A stretch of DNA of 64,000 nucleotides from Tunturiibacter empetritectus (GCF_014201375.1 NZ_JACHDZ010000002.1:62001-126000); one strand, 5' to 3'. Shown: positions 26,878 to 36,370, numbered from the stretch's first letter. Numbers and translations: made by a program. Notes: a model not told the origin generated them from the sequence alone.

Positions 26878-29800
26878 CTATTGCACCGTCAATGTCATTG
26901 GTTGCATGTGGACTAATCCTGTTGTAGTCGCGGCGGTCACCTGAACCGTGTAATTGCCAGCTGTCGGTCCTGCGCTGGTGGCCGTCCCAATCGTCTGGTT
27001 GACTCCTGCTCCACATCCTGCGATAAGAAGCGTGAAGGCTGTCATGGCGAGGGCTGCGCCGAACCTGCTCAATCGCCTGCGGAAAAATAGAAGGATGCCG
27101 GAGATTGGCAGGAGGAGATCGGCAGTTGCAGTCGTGGAGGAGACTACTGTAATTGTAATGCTGCCGGTAGCTGCAGCGGCGGGGGTCAGCGTGGCGGGCG
27201 AGAAGCTGCAGTTGGCACTGGCAGGGAGACCGGAGCAACTGAGTTTCAGCTGCTGGTTGAATCCATTTTGCGGGGCGATGGTAAAGCCAATCTGTCCGGA
27301 GGCTCCCGGTGCCAAAGTCATTGCAGTTTGACTTAGCTGCAGCGAAAAATCCTGTGGCGCCGGAGGGGGTGGCGCCGTGGCAGCCACGCTAATGGTTAGC
27401 GGAGCTGAGACGGATGCAGCGTCGTTGGCATCCCCACTGTAGTTCGCGACGATGGTTTGAATGCCTGCGTTGAGGCTAGTGGTGATGCTGGCAAGTCCAT
27501 GAGAGAGCGACACGACGCCGAGTGTGTCGGCGGCATTGCGGAATGTGATGGTTCCAGTCGCAGACGGGGTCGAGGTGCTTACTATCGCGGTGAGAGTGAG
27601 AGTTTGACCTGCAGTGAGTTGAGTAGAGGACGCATTGAGGGCCGTCGTGGTGCTGGCGGGGGCTGGTGGTTGAGGCACAATGGGCGGAGCAACAGGAGGC
27701 TGCGTCACGGTTACGGACAGGATGGCAGAGGTTGAGGCTGTGTGGGTCGCGTCGCCGCTGTAAACGGCTATGATGTCGTGAACTCCTGCAGCAAGATTGG
27801 AATCAATGAAAGTAGCGGCTCCATTTGCGAGGGGCACGGAGGCCAAGGCGGTCGCGCCGTCACTTAGTATCACCGTACCGGTAGGCGTGCCGGTTGCGGA
27901 ACTGACGGAGAGGGAGAGGGCGAGATTTTGTTGCGTTGTGATCTGAGTGCTGGAAGCTGTGAGCGTCGTCGTTGTGGCGGCTGGCGCGGGTTGTGCTACG
28001 GTCACAATCGCCGCGTTTGAATGGGAGGTCGCGTCATTCGCATCGCCGTTGTAATCTGCAGTGATGGTGTGAGGGCCGGCGCTGAGAGCTGACGTGCTCA
28101 GGCTAGCGCTGCCACTGGTGAGGGTAGCAGTTCCTATGCGGGTTCCGCCGTCGTTGAAGGCTACCGTACCTGTTGGGGAACCTGAGCCTGAGACGATTGC
28201 GCTGAGAATGACGCTTTGGCCGATTGTGGGCTGCGAAGGTGTTGCAAAGAGCACGGTTGAGGTGCTGAGAGGAGCGGGCTTCGTCAGCGTGACAGTCACG
28301 GGGCTCGACGTAGAGGTAGCGTCGCTGGGATCTCCGCCATAGACCGCAGTGAGTGTATGAGAGCCGGCGCTGAGAGCTGACGTGCTGAAGATGGCTTTGT
28401 TGCCGGAAAGCGTTGCGCTACCGATGGTGCTGCTTCCGTCTTTGAAAGACACGATCCCCGTCGGCGAACCTGAGCCTGAGACTACAGCTGTAAGAGTTAG
28501 AGCCTGTCCGGTGTTTAGCGTCGTTGAGGATGCCGTAAGCGTGGTTGTTGTAACTGATGGAGGCGCTGCAGCGGGAGTAAAAGCAAAAAGCGTGGCCGAG
28601 TAGCCTGCGAAGCTGTAGGCGATCGTCTCATTGTTGATAGGTGCATTAGTTTCCGAGACAATCTGTTGTAAATTTGCGCTAGAGTAGCTGTAGACAGAGG
28701 CAGTAGCCGGCAGAGAAACGCCGGTAAGGGCGACGGTTGTGCTGATCGCAGCACCCGTCTTATTCAAGATGAGAATGGTTACGACGCTATCTGACGTTCG
28801 TTGCGCGGCGTAGACCGAAAGCTGGCTCTGATCGGAGCTGGCCGCATCGACCCAGGTGTCTCCGTATTGTTCCCCGTTGCCGTCATAGTTGCGATACATC
28901 CTGAAGGCGTAGGCGATTGGATCAGTCGGAGCCGGAGCGCTCCACATGTTCGCAAAGCCGAGCTGTTCGCGTCCAAAGATTCCCAGAACATCCATCTCGG
29001 CTATCGCATCGACGATCGACTTCCTCCCACTGTCGATGGAGTACTCCGATAAGGCGATCTTGGTGCCGGGGTAGTATTGGCTGACCCATCCCTTAAACCG
29101 CGGCAGCAACTGCATGGGTCCGTTGAAGACATACTGTTCTACCCACGTGCCGCCGTTGAAGGTTGGATCCCAAAGAGTCCGTGTGGAAGCAAGCTGTGCC
29201 GTGGCGGACGACACGTCGAAATAATAATGCTCGTCAAAATAGTCAAGGATGCGGCTACCGTTCGTCGCCTGATACGCGGCCATCTGCTGAAGGTAGTATT
29301 GGCCCGCCAGAAGGCCGCCCTGTTTGGTCGTATCGCCAACCCAGCCGCCTAAGGTGAAGTCAGAAGGCCCGAGAACCATGGCCGATGGATCGACCTGTTT
29401 GATCGCCGCGGCATACTGTTCTCCTAGTTGTGTAATGGTGGGATAGTCCGCCCCACTGGGCAGAACATCCCGATGGGTGTTGCCCCATCCTAAAGGTTCG
29501 TTGTCCAGTTGATAGAAGGCGACTCCGCCCTGAGCTGCAGGTCCGAAGGTTCCCACCAGGTGTTGTAGCCAGCCTTTCTGCAGACCGATGGAGTTGTCGA
29601 TATGGTTTGCGTAGATATTGTTATCAATCAGCTGAGTTCCGTTAGATGCGATGCTGTTGCCGCAGTTATCCCCATTCGGATGAACATAGGGATTGGTCGA
29701 TTGCTGCGCGCCGTAGACAGAGACAGGGAAGCTGCAGTTCCACGCTGCGGATTTATTGACGAACGGAATGATGGGAATAGTGATCAGCGCATTCGCCGGC

Positions 29801-30216
29801 TGATAGGTGCGAATCATCTGATCGGCGGAGCCGCCTGGCGTAGGATTGGCGGTCCCACTGCCGCCCATAAAGTACCAATCGAAGCCCGCATTACTCGAGT
29901 CAACCTGCCAGTTGTAACGTGTAGTGCCGTCTCCGCCCCAACGGATATTCGGGACTGCGATCTCTTTCGCATACGTTGCATCGAGACCGTAGTTTGCGAT
30001 GCCGTAAACCTGCGCGCTGATCGGATGTCTTCCGCTAGAAACGTTGACCGATAGTGTCGGTGGAGCGCTGGCTTGTCCTAGTGCTGTCGCGGACGCGGCA
30101 ACGCATGCGACTAGTAGCTGAATGCATAGGGTGCCGACGTCGGATCGCATGGGGAGGCGTCTCACAATCGAGCGAAGATGATCTGCTCTGTCAGCGTAGA
30201 TGGCCCGGTACAGCAT
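26878..30216 (-). CDS. Secreted GH44-type glucanase with four Ig-like repeats and a membrane-spanning tail
   Basis: 1112 residues. After a signal peptide (about residues 23-50 of this start; ATG 30150 is an alternative) a glycoside hydrolase family 44-like catalytic domain covers residues 55-540. The acid/base Glu is probably in YQLDNEPLGW (about 237) and the nucleophile in IALSEYSIDS (about 392). GH44 enzymes cut beta-1,4-glucan, xyloglucan or mannan. Four Ig-like repeats of about 90 residues follow, each opening with a TTTLTASSTxLxxGQ pattern and holding SGSGSPTGTV. A last beta-domain (DFSLQLSQTAMTLAPG) is interrupted by a hydrophobic segment with RRRLSRFG and then IAGCGAG before it resumes. 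No partner genes adjoin. Confidence 0.85.
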   Translation of the reverse strand: MLYRAIYADRADHLRSIVRRLPMRSDVGTLCIQLLVACVAASATALGQASAPPTLSVNVSSGRHPISAQVYGIANYGLDATYAKEIAVPNIRWGGDGTTRYNWQVDSSNAGFDWYFMGGSGTANPTPGGSADQMIRTYQPANALITIPIIPFVNKSAAWNCSFPVSVYGAQQSTNPYVHPNGDNCGNSIASNGTQLIDNNIYANHIDNSIGLQKGWLQHLVGTFGPAAQGGVAFYQLDNEPLGWGNTHRDVLPSGADYPTITQLGEQYAAAIKQVDPSAMVLGPSDFTLGGWVGDTTKQGGLLAGQYYLQQMAAYQATNGSRILDYFDEHYYFDVSSATAQLASTRTLWDPTFNGGTWVEQYVFNGPMQLLPRFKGWVSQYYPGTKIALSEYSIDSGRKSIVDAIAEMDVLGIFGREQLGFANMWSAPAPTDPIAYAFRMYRNYDGNGEQYGDTWVDAASSDQSQLSVYAAQRTSDSVVTILILNKTGAAISTTVALTGVSLPATASVYSYSSANLQQIVSETNAPINNETIAYSFAGYSATLFAFTPAAAPPSVTTTTLTASSTTLNTGQALTLTAVVSGSGSPTGIVSFKDGSSTIGSATLSGNKAIFSTSALSAGSHTLTAVYGGDPSDATSTSSPVTVTLTKPAPLSTSTVLFATPSQPTIGQSVILSAIVSGSGSPTGTVAFNDGGTRIGTATLTSGSASLSTSALSAGPHTITADYNGDANDATSHSNAAIVTVAQPAPAATTTTLTASSTQITTQQNLALSLSVSSATGTPTGTVILSDGATALASVPLANGAATFIDSNLAAGVHDIIAVYSGDATHTASTSAILSVTVTQPPVAPPIVPQPPAPASTTTALNASSTQLTAGQTLTLTAIVSTSTPSATGTITFRNAADTLGVVSLSHGLASITTSLNAGIQTIVANYSGDANDAASVSAPLTISVAATAPPPPAPQDFSLQLSQTAMTLAPGASGQIGFTIAPQNGFNQQLKLSCSGLPASANCSFSPATLTPAAAATGSITITVVSSTTATADLLLPISGILLFFRRRLSRFGAALAMTAFTLLIAGCGAGVNQTIGTATSAGPTAGNYTVQVTAATTTGLVHMQPMTLTVQ

Positions 30217-30666
30217 CTGTATACAACCTAAGTTGTAGGAAGGCTGTAGGTCGACGATGCCCGTTTAGGCCACTCGTCTGATAATGCTATACGCCCGATA
30301 CCGTGCTGCCTAGGGAGACAACCGCGAACGGACGAAAACCGGTGATCACGGTTCCGATACACGTACGTCTTTGCGTGCTGAGAAGCAGAAAAATCGCAGC
30401 TTATCCTGGCATCCCCGCCCGAAAGGATGTGGACATGGAATAGCACAGCGGAAAGCCGAGCATGTGCAGCGGATGGCCGAGTACGAAGACGAGCAGAAGC
30501 GCGAAGAGGGGGAACGTAAAGCCGTAGTTTCGAGCGCTAGCAAAAAGGAGCACGAAGCCCAGCAATCCCGCCAAGCGAAAAGCGTAAAGCAGGGCTCGAA
30601 ATGGTGAGGTCGGCCAGAAGGCACGATGCCGGAACTTTCTGCACGAACGCATCGTACAGACAAGGC
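30217..30666. other. Divergent intergenic region with ambiguous short frames
   Basis: 450 bases between GH44 and the serine hydrolase. A minus-strand frame (30401-30679) could encode two hydrophobic segments (LLYAFRLAGLLGFVLLFASA and PLFALLLVFVLGHPLHMLGF), while the plus strand of the same bases gives a highly charged frame. The two exclude each other, and neither has a clear ribosome site. A decayed membrane protein is possible. Confidence 0.35.
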
Positions 30667-32103
30667 ATGGGGCGTGCATCTTTAGTCTTCCTCTCAGTCG
30701 TGATGCTTGGCCCTAGGCTTGAGTGCCAAACAGTCCAGCACCTAAAACAGGAAATACTCGATGTCGAGAACGGCTTGACGCCTCCTATTCGAGTGGCGGG
30801 GCAACCGCCCGCACATAAAAGCCTGGTTCGGGAGATGCAGGAGCTGCATGTGCCCGCAGTCAGCGTTGTCGTGATTCACAACGGCGCAATTGAATGGGCA
30901 AAGGGCTACGGCGTGGTATGTCCGGGTGGTGCGCGTGTGACACCTGAGACGCTTTTTCAGGCGGCATCGATCAGCAAGTCTCTGACCGCGATGGCGGCGC
31001 TTCATCTCGTGGAGACAGGTAGTTTATCTCTTGATGCGCCCATTCAGACGGAGCTGAAGAACTGGACTGTGCCTCAGAACAAGTTCACCATGCAACATCC
31101 GGTCACGCTGCGCGAACTTCTGTCTCATACCGCAGGAACGACTGTGCATGGCTTTGCGGGCTATGCTGCGGGATCCCAAGTTCCGACGTTACTGCAGGTT
31201 CTGAACGGGCAGAAGCCTGCGAACTCCGATCCGGTTGTAGTGAACGCGACGCCCGGCGAGGGCTATAGCTACTCCGGAGGCGGGTTCATCATTGTGCAGC
31301 AGACTCTAATGGACACTGCCAACGAGCCCTTCGCCACGCTAATGAAAAAGACTGTCTTGGACCCGATTGGTATGCACCATAGTAATTATCAGCATCCTCT
31401 CAACATAGCACTGCTCCCAAAGGTCGCACGGCCCGTGGACGGGAACGGAAAGCCGATCGAAGGCGGACCGCACACTTATCCTGAGATGGCAGCTGCTGGT
31501 CTGTGGACTACTCCAACCGATCTGGCGCTTTGGATCATTGAGATGCAGCATTCACTGGCGGGTAGAGCGAATCACGTTCTCTCAACCGAAATGACACGAA
31601 CTATGCTGACGCCGGTGAAATCCGATTATGGACTAGGAGTAGGTTTGCAGGCCACCGCAGGCAAGAAATCCTTTTCGCATAGCGGCGGAAACGAAGGCTA
31701 TCGCGCTTTCTACATTGGATATGAAGACGGAGATGGTGCGGTGGTGATGACCAGTGGTAATAACGGCGGCAATCTCATGATGGATCTCATTCGCAGCGTC
31801 GCGCAAGTCTACGGTTGGCCGGATTTTAGAGTTGTGGAACACGCTGCGATTGACTTGCCCGCTTCGCTGCAGGCGTCGTATATAGGGAAATTTGCGGCCA
31901 AGAACATCCTGGATTTCAGTATTCGCAACCAAGGCAGTCGATTGCAATTGGAGCAAAAGGGTGAGGGGCCTCAGCCCCTATTCGCGTCGGCGCCAGCGCT
32001 ACTTTTCACCACTGCAAGCCAGATGCTGATCCGTTTCGACTCATTCGATCGTGGCGCGCTAATCTTCGGAAAGGACGAATACCCGTTTGAGCGAATAAAG
32101 TAA
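30667..32103 (+). CDS. Secreted serine hydrolase, class C beta-lactamase/DD-peptidase fold
   Basis: 478 residues from ATG 30667 (AAGG upstream; the frame is open 66 bases earlier). An N-terminal signal ends near LECQ. The SxxK active site is SISK in FQAASISKSLTAMAALH (about residue 100), the Tyr motif is YSYSGGG (normally YSN; here the Asn is Gly), and the third motif is HSGGNEGYR replacing KTG. This is the serine beta-lactamase-related family (Pfam beta-lactamase), whose members are esterases, peptidases or penicillin-binding-like proteins, so resistance should not be assumed. The C-terminal 90 residues are a small beta-domain. It is transcribed alone. Confidence 0.88.
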   Translation: MGRASLVFLSVVMLGPRLECQTVQHLKQEILDVENGLTPPIRVAGQPPAHKSLVREMQELHVPAVSVVVIHNGAIEWAKGYGVVCPGGARVTPETLFQAASISKSLTAMAALHLVETGSLSLDAPIQTELKNWTVPQNKFTMQHPVTLRELLSHTAGTTVHGFAGYAAGSQVPTLLQVLNGQKPANSDPVVVNATPGEGYSYSGGGFIIVQQTLMDTANEPFATLMKKTVLDPIGMHHSNYQHPLNIALLPKVARPVDGNGKPIEGGPHTYPEMAAAGLWTTPTDLALWIIEMQHSLAGRANHVLSTEMTRTMLTPVKSDYGLGVGLQATAGKKSFSHSGGNEGYRAFYIGYEDGDGAVVMTSGNNGGNLMMDLIRSVAQVYGWPDFRVVEHAAIDLPASLQASYIGKFAAKNILDFSIRNQGSRLQLEQKGEGPQPLFASAPALLFTTASQMLIRFDSFDRGALIFGKDEYPFERIK

Positions 32104-32538
32104 CCCCCTCCACAACGCAAGAGATGCCGGTCGACGACGATACGATGCTGAGAATCGCCGCGTCGTTCTCCTTCTGCTCTTGAGGATGACTTCTCGTTTC
32201 TGAATTTCCTCTGCTGCTTGAGGTCTGAGAGATACTATGAGCAGATTCCACATGCTCTGCTCAAAACCGCTACAGTCGAACGGATTAGTTATGCGAATTC
32301 AAAGCGCGGAAGAAGTAGGCGAGTGAACAATTGCCGACAAGTTAAGACATCAAGGATATTGATATCTGTCCGGGCATACTCGAGGGTTAGTTCATCCCCT
32401 CATCTGTTTCCGGATCGAACAGAAGCGGTGATCGCAAAGATTCGACCAGCTTCTAATCGAACTAAGGCATTGACGGAAGTTGGCCTATCCAATCGCTATA
32501 AGCGAAGCAATGAGTAGTACGTAACTGTCTACTACGAT
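32104..32538. other. Intergenic region without a supported gene
   Basis: 435 bases between convergent genes. One plus-strand frame (32218-32517) is rich in Arg/Ser with no family resemblance or ribosome site. No terminator-like hairpin with a T-run was found. Confidence 0.5.
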
Positions 32539-33345
32539 TCAGACCGGGTCTGGAATGTTGTCCTCATCTGCAACGAGTGTGATACCGTTTAGGTCAACAG
32601 TGCTTGTTGAACCGGCGTTAGGTTGGAGCAGCTTACCTTTTACGTGTTCGAGCACTTCAGGCAGCGTGACCAATACCTGGTGCCCATTCAAAATCTTTAG
32701 TCGACGCTGTGTCTTCTCAAGATCGCCTGCAAAATGCCATAGACAAATAATGATATTAATCTGCGGAAATTTTGCCCGGAGTTTCTGGTAAAGGGTTCGA
32801 GTGTGTTCGATGGCAAAGGGCGGAAGTGCCGAGATACAGACGACCACAGGATCAAGATCAGCAACGGCAGAAAGCATCTCGGGAACTGGGCCGATCGGGA
32901 TGCTCTGGCTGGCGAGCCCTGCTCGATCGAGCAACTGGCACAGTAACATTCCCACGACCTCGTCTGCCTCGTCCCGCGCCGGGATGCATGCGATTCGGCT
33001 CTCGGTCTCCGCTCCTAAAAGCTGTCGGCTAATACCTTCGCTGGGTGCGGATTCGCCAAGCTCTTCGATGAGCTCACGGGTGCTCTGCATGATAAACGCC
33101 AGAGTCGCATCATCTAATTCGTTGCGATGGCGGTCCTGTTCGACCAGGCTAAGAGCGGGTATTAAGACTTCAGTGTAAAGGTCTTCCAGGTGCTTATTCT
33201 CAAGGCATTGCTCGAGTACTTGTCTAGCCTCGGCCTGATCGGAGGCAAGAAGCCGCTGATAGTAGAGGCCACTTTTTGAGATCTCGGGTTCATCTCCCAG
33301 AAGAATATCTAGGAAGCTGAGACTGGGAATGGTCGTGTGCTTGGG
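32539..33345 (-). pseudogene. C-terminal cytosolic domain of an AI-2E-type transporter, N-terminal part lost
   Basis: About 265 residues beginning at SLSFLDILLGDEPEISKSGL. In full proteins this motif (LLGDEP, then YYQRLLASDQAEA and LIPALSLVEQDRH) directly follows the eight-helix AI-2E/PerM membrane part; I recognise the pattern from such acidobacterial and proteobacterial transporters. The remainder has alternating strands (DPVVVCISALPPFA, INIIICLWHFAG) like a B12-binding/Rossmann fold. The membrane part is missing: upstream of about 33330-33345 the sequence is that of an unrelated His-rich gene. So this is a relic, or at best a soluble fragment. Confidence 0.6.
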
Positions 33346-33460
33346 TCGAGTGCTCCGCCGCAGCCGAGTCATTCTTTGCATGCTTGTCCGCAGCCGTGTG
33401 ATGCGCTTTTGCTGCGTTCTCGTGGTGTTCTGCTGCTTTCTTATGTGCTTCGTGTGCCAT
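33290..33460 (-). CDS. Small His/Ala-rich protein, C terminus altered by fusion
   Basis: 56 residues from ATG 33460, with AAGGA 8 bases upstream. MAHEAHKKAAEHHENAAKAH and the following Lys/His/Ala helix resemble a family of short stress-linked acidobacterial/proteobacterial proteins with repeated AHKxAAEHH motifs. The last ten residues (SQLPRYSSGR) are coded by what was the AI-2E transporter gene in another frame, so the original C terminus is gone. Whether the product is made is unknown. Confidence 0.5.
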   Translation of the reverse strand: MAHEAHKKAAEHHENAAKAHHTAADKHAKNDSAAAEHSTQAHDHSQSQLPRYSSGR

Positions 33461-33591
33461 GATCGATTTCCTTATCTGAGCCAAACTCAGGTTACCGGTG
33501 CGCTTACGTTGACCTGATGGTTTCGTTTCTGACGGCAAAAGTTCGCCTTCAGGCAGTCATTGGTTGGTCGTAACGGCTTGGTACAAAGTGT

Positions 33592-33750
33592 ATGATGCCG
33601 AACACTTCTTCACGCTCAAAGGAATTAGAATTAATTTGTAGGGGGTATCCTGATAGAGGACAGTGCCAGATGCTGCTCGGAGCATTCGTAGGCAGTGTTC
33701 TTGCTGAAGAGCCTCCACCTGCTAGAAATCAAACTAAGGAAAAAGCCTGA
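33592..33750 (+). CDS. Possible 52-residue small protein upstream of the Crp/Fnr gene
   Basis: ATG ATG at 33592, open to TGA 33750, 33 bases before the Crp/Fnr start. It begins MMPNTSSRSKELELICRGYP and ends in a hydrophobic then Pro/Lys-rich tail (LLGAFVGSVLAEEPPP). The first 11 codons with the preceding ACAAAGTGT recur at 36371, which suggests that the reading frame or the leader has been copied. No good ribosome site is present. It may be a leader peptide or a regulatory stretch. Confidence 0.35.
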   Translation: MMPNTSSRSKELELICRGYPDRGQCQMLLGAFVGSVLAEEPPPARNQTKEKA

Positions 33751-33783
33751 AATAGCGAATTTCAAATCTGTTCTAAGGAACCC

Positions 33784-34479
33784 ATGGCAAAGGAAGTAAC
33801 GAATAGGCTTCTAGAATCTCTGAACCCCAAAACTCGCCAAATGGTTATTGCCAAGTCCAGCCTTGTCGATTTGTCCGTCCGGCAAACCCTTTCAGACGCA
33901 GGCGGGCCTCCAAAATTAGCCTATTTTCTTCTCTCCGGCTTTGCGTCGGAAGTGGTCCAACTTGCCGACGGGGAATTCGTAGAAATAGGGCTGGTGGGAA
34001 ACGAGGGGCTGACCGGCAGTTACTATCTTCTGGGACCATCGTCATCGCTCCACCGCTGTTTCATCCAAACCACGGGGACAGCGTATGAGATTCCGTTCTC
34101 TGAGTTAGAAAATCTCTTCGCAGCTTCTCCGGATCTGAGAAGTGGTGTCCTGAAATACGTACAACATCAGATTGCGCACTTGGCGCAAACAGCAGCTTGC
34201 AATCGAGTGCATGACGCGGCTCCGCGCTTTGCCCGTTGGCTCCTAACTATCCAAGACCGGAGTCGAGCGGCGGAGTTCTCTCTTACTCAGGACTTTCTCG
34301 CACAGATGCTAGGGATTGGAAGGCCAACCTTGAATATCGTCGCCAGGTCTTTTGAAAAGGCCGGATTGGTGGGCCATCGGCGCGGAACGATTCAGATCCT
34401 CAACCGAACTGGTCTCCGAGCTATCGCTTGTCTGTGCTACGAAACCACACGGCAGGTGCTGGTCAAGCTTTACGCGTAA
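33784..34479 (+). CDS. Crp/Fnr-family transcriptional regulator
   Basis: 231 residues. The N-terminal cyclic-nucleotide-binding-like beta-roll (residues 20-130: YFLLSGFASEVVQLADGEFV, EIGLVGNEGLTGSYYLLG) is followed by a long dimer helix and a winged HTH (SLTQDFLAQMLGIGRPTLNI, then RSFEKAGLVGHRRGTIQILN). No Cys cluster for an Fe-S centre is present, so it is not an oxygen-sensing FNR. Relatives in acidobacteria are often in stress-gene neighbourhoods, as here. Confidence 0.9.
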   Translation: MAKEVTNRLLESLNPKTRQMVIAKSSLVDLSVRQTLSDAGGPPKLAYFLLSGFASEVVQLADGEFVEIGLVGNEGLTGSYYLLGPSSSLHRCFIQTTGTAYEIPFSELENLFAASPDLRSGVLKYVQHQIAHLAQTAACNRVHDAAPRFARWLLTIQDRSRAAEFSLTQDFLAQMLGIGRPTLNIVARSFEKAGLVGHRRGTIQILNRTGLRAIACLCYETTRQVLVKLYA

Positions 34480-34585
34480 ACACGCATAGTACCAGCCACA
34501 GCTGAGTAGCCTACGATGTCGATGTGAAGCGGCCGGTGCAACGGGGCTTGAGCTGAATTCAATGTTTCCATTGTGGCTCACCAAG

Positions 34586-34975
34586 CTATTGGGAATCCGG
34601 ATCGCCAGAACATTCGTGCTCCGGCGCAAGTTCCGTTGAAACTATAGGACGTCTTTGCCGGCTAGGCGTCATACACAGAATGGCTAATTGATCTGCACTT
34701 AGTTCTAGTTGGTCGCAGCAGACATCGACTCCGGGGGACTCATAGGCATTCCTTGCAAACGACAAAATCGAATCACAATCCGTAGGCCCGATCTTGGCCA
34801 GGCCTAACGCAGTTTGAAGGGCCGAGATGTTGGGTTGTATGGCTACCACTGGATCACCTTTAGCCCGCTCCGCTATGGGCAAGCTCGCCATGCGAAGGTG
34901 TCCTTCTTCCGTAGTCCTGAATGTGAGGGCATAGAGCATGCAAAATGTTAGCATCAGCGAAATCCCCGCCAGCAT
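34586..34975 (-). CDS. Hypothetical small exported or membrane-anchored protein
   Basis: 129 residues. A hydrophobic N terminus (ISLMLTFCMLYALTF) is followed by a soluble part with four Cys (DCDS, VCCDQ, LCMTP, HECSG). No ribosome site of note, and I recognise no family. It converges with the Crp/Fnr gene. It may be genuine because the signal-like start and Cys pairs make sense together. Confidence 0.4.
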   Translation of the reverse strand: MLAGISLMLTFCMLYALTFRTTEEGHLRMASLPIAERAKGDPVVAIQPNISALQTALGLAKIGPTDCDSILSFARNAYESPGVDVCCDQLELSADQLAILCMTPSRQRRPIVSTELAPEHECSGDPDSQ

Positions 34976-35140
34976 TCTCGGAAGCTCAGATTCATGAGGA
35001 ATACGTTACTGGTTGTCTGAATAGATTTACGGGTCGAACGTCAACTGCTAGCCAAAAGGAGCGAAGGCCTGCACACCAAATCGCGCATGCAAGCCTTCAG
35101 TAGCCGATAGAAAAAGAACAAAAGTCATTGTGACAAAGGC

Positions 35141-35800
35141 TTAGTAAGTTGCTTTAGTTCTTTCTCGGTCGATCACAACATCATCCGCTGTTCGCGTTGC
35201 GCCTTGCCGATCCGCTCCTAAGTGATGCAAAGCCGCCTGCTCTGTGCCTTCATTTGCAGTCGCAACGGTGTGGCTGCTGACGCTCTTTTCCCCTGACGAT
35301 GCAACGTCTTCACCGCCGGCAGCCTTGAGAATATCCTTGGCACGGGATACTTCATCAGAGCTGTCACAGTGAACCGATAGCAAAATGCCACCGTCATTGA
35401 CACGCCCTTCGTAGCGTTTGGCCTCGTATTCCGGGATGCCCATGCCAACGAGTGCACCGACTAAACCCCCTACTGCCCCGCCGATGCCAAGCCCCGCAAG
35501 TGAGGCCATGATCGGACCTGCGGCAATAAGAGGACCGACTCCAGGAATTGCCAACGCTCCGATGCCTGCCAGCAAACCGAGCGTGCCTCCAACCACGCCA
35601 CCGACTCCGACGCCAGTCGCTGTTCCTTCAGGGGCCTTCGTGTTCTTCTCAGTCGCGAAGTCTTTGGATCCCTCTTTGTCAGACATCAAGACTGAAACAT
35701 CATCGTTAGAAAAACCGGCGGTTGTTAACTGATCGACTGCTAATTCCGCGGCCTTACGAGTAGAGAATATTGCGAATGCTGCTGTATTTTTTCCTGCCAT
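35141..35800 (-). CDS. General-stress (YflT-like) protein with glycine-rich membrane hairpin
   Basis: 219 residues with AAGGAG before ATG. The first 55 residues are the YflT-like / general-stress-protein-17M domain (FAIFSTRKAAELAVDQLTTA, GFSNDDVSVLMSD). Residues 65-125 are a Gly/Ala-rich hydrophobic stretch (GVGVGGVVGGTLGLLAGIGA, IGGAVGGLVGALVGMGIPEY), and residues 130-160 form a small domain ending VHCDSSDEVSRAKDILKAAG. This pattern is common in soil bacteria and is linked to envelope or desiccation stress. It lies beside the BON protein gene on the same strand. Confidence 0.8.
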   Translation of the reverse strand: MAGKNTAAFAIFSTRKAAELAVDQLTTAGFSNDDVSVLMSDKEGSKDFATEKNTKAPEGTATGVGVGGVVGGTLGLLAGIGALAIPGVGPLIAAGPIMASLAGLGIGGAVGGLVGALVGMGIPEYEAKRYEGRVNDGGILLSVHCDSSDEVSRAKDILKAAGGEDVASSGEKSVSSHTVATANEGTEQAALHHLGADRQGATRTADDVVIDRERTKATY

Positions 35801-35854
35801 GATAGTTCTCCTTGAATTAGATAGAGAGTGATTGAAACCGTAGTTTCAATTCTG

Positions 35855-36256
35855 TTATTGTTTGACCGTTAACTGATTTGTCACTTTGTCCTCACCAACG
35901 ATAGCCGCTGTCTTGGAGGCGATATTCTGCCTCTCCTCTTGGGATTTGACAGGCCCCTTCAACGTAACGGCTCCATCCTGAGTGATGATCTTCACGTTGT
36001 GCGCATACGTCGAAAGCGATTTGTCCGCCAGGATTGATTGACGGATTTTTTTGCTTGTAAGGCGGTCTGCTGTGTTTTCTTTTTGCTGGTCCGCGGTCGT
36101 TTGTCGCGCTTTGTTCCTCGCTGAGTTGTCTGCAGCAGGAGAAGCGGCATGTTGTGCCTGGTCTTGAGCAGCTAGTGCAACAGGCAGAAAGCACAGCGCC
36201 ATGAGCACACAACAGGTCATAGCCGATTTCCGTAGGTTTTGTAGCTTTGTTGACAT
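35855..36256 (-). CDS. Periplasmic BON-domain protein
   Basis: 133 residues from ATG 36256 (GGGGAG 6 bases upstream). A signal peptide (MTCCVLMALCFLPVALAAQ) is followed by a polar linker and one BON domain at about residues 70-133 (KIRQSILADKSLSTYAHNVK, IITQDGAVTLKGPVKSQEER, VTNQLTVKQ). BON domains bind membrane or lipid and occur in OsmY-like stress proteins. It lies 54 bases ahead of the YflT-like gene, and the two are probably induced together. Confidence 0.88.
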   Translation of the reverse strand: MSTKLQNLRKSAMTCCVLMALCFLPVALAAQDQAQHAASPAADNSARNKARQTTADQQKENTADRLTSKKIRQSILADKSLSTYAHNVKIITQDGAVTLKGPVKSQEERQNIASKTAAIVGEDKVTNQLTVKQ

Positions 36257-36370
36257 ATGTGTCTCCCCTAACATGCACTGCGAATCGCCTGAGTTATGTC
36301 GCGCGAATTGCATTGGTGAACAGTTCGGGGGTATGCCTTCGGATCAATACCTGCAGCGTCACCGCCCCTT

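Noticed and set aside
26762..26944. 60-codon plus-strand frame overlapping the GH44 3' end
   Set aside because: It overlaps a certain gene and lacks any recognisable domain.
30667..32103. Reading the serine hydrolase as an antibiotic-resistance gene
   Set aside because: The Tyr and KTG motifs deviate from class C beta-lactamases, so only the fold can be claimed.
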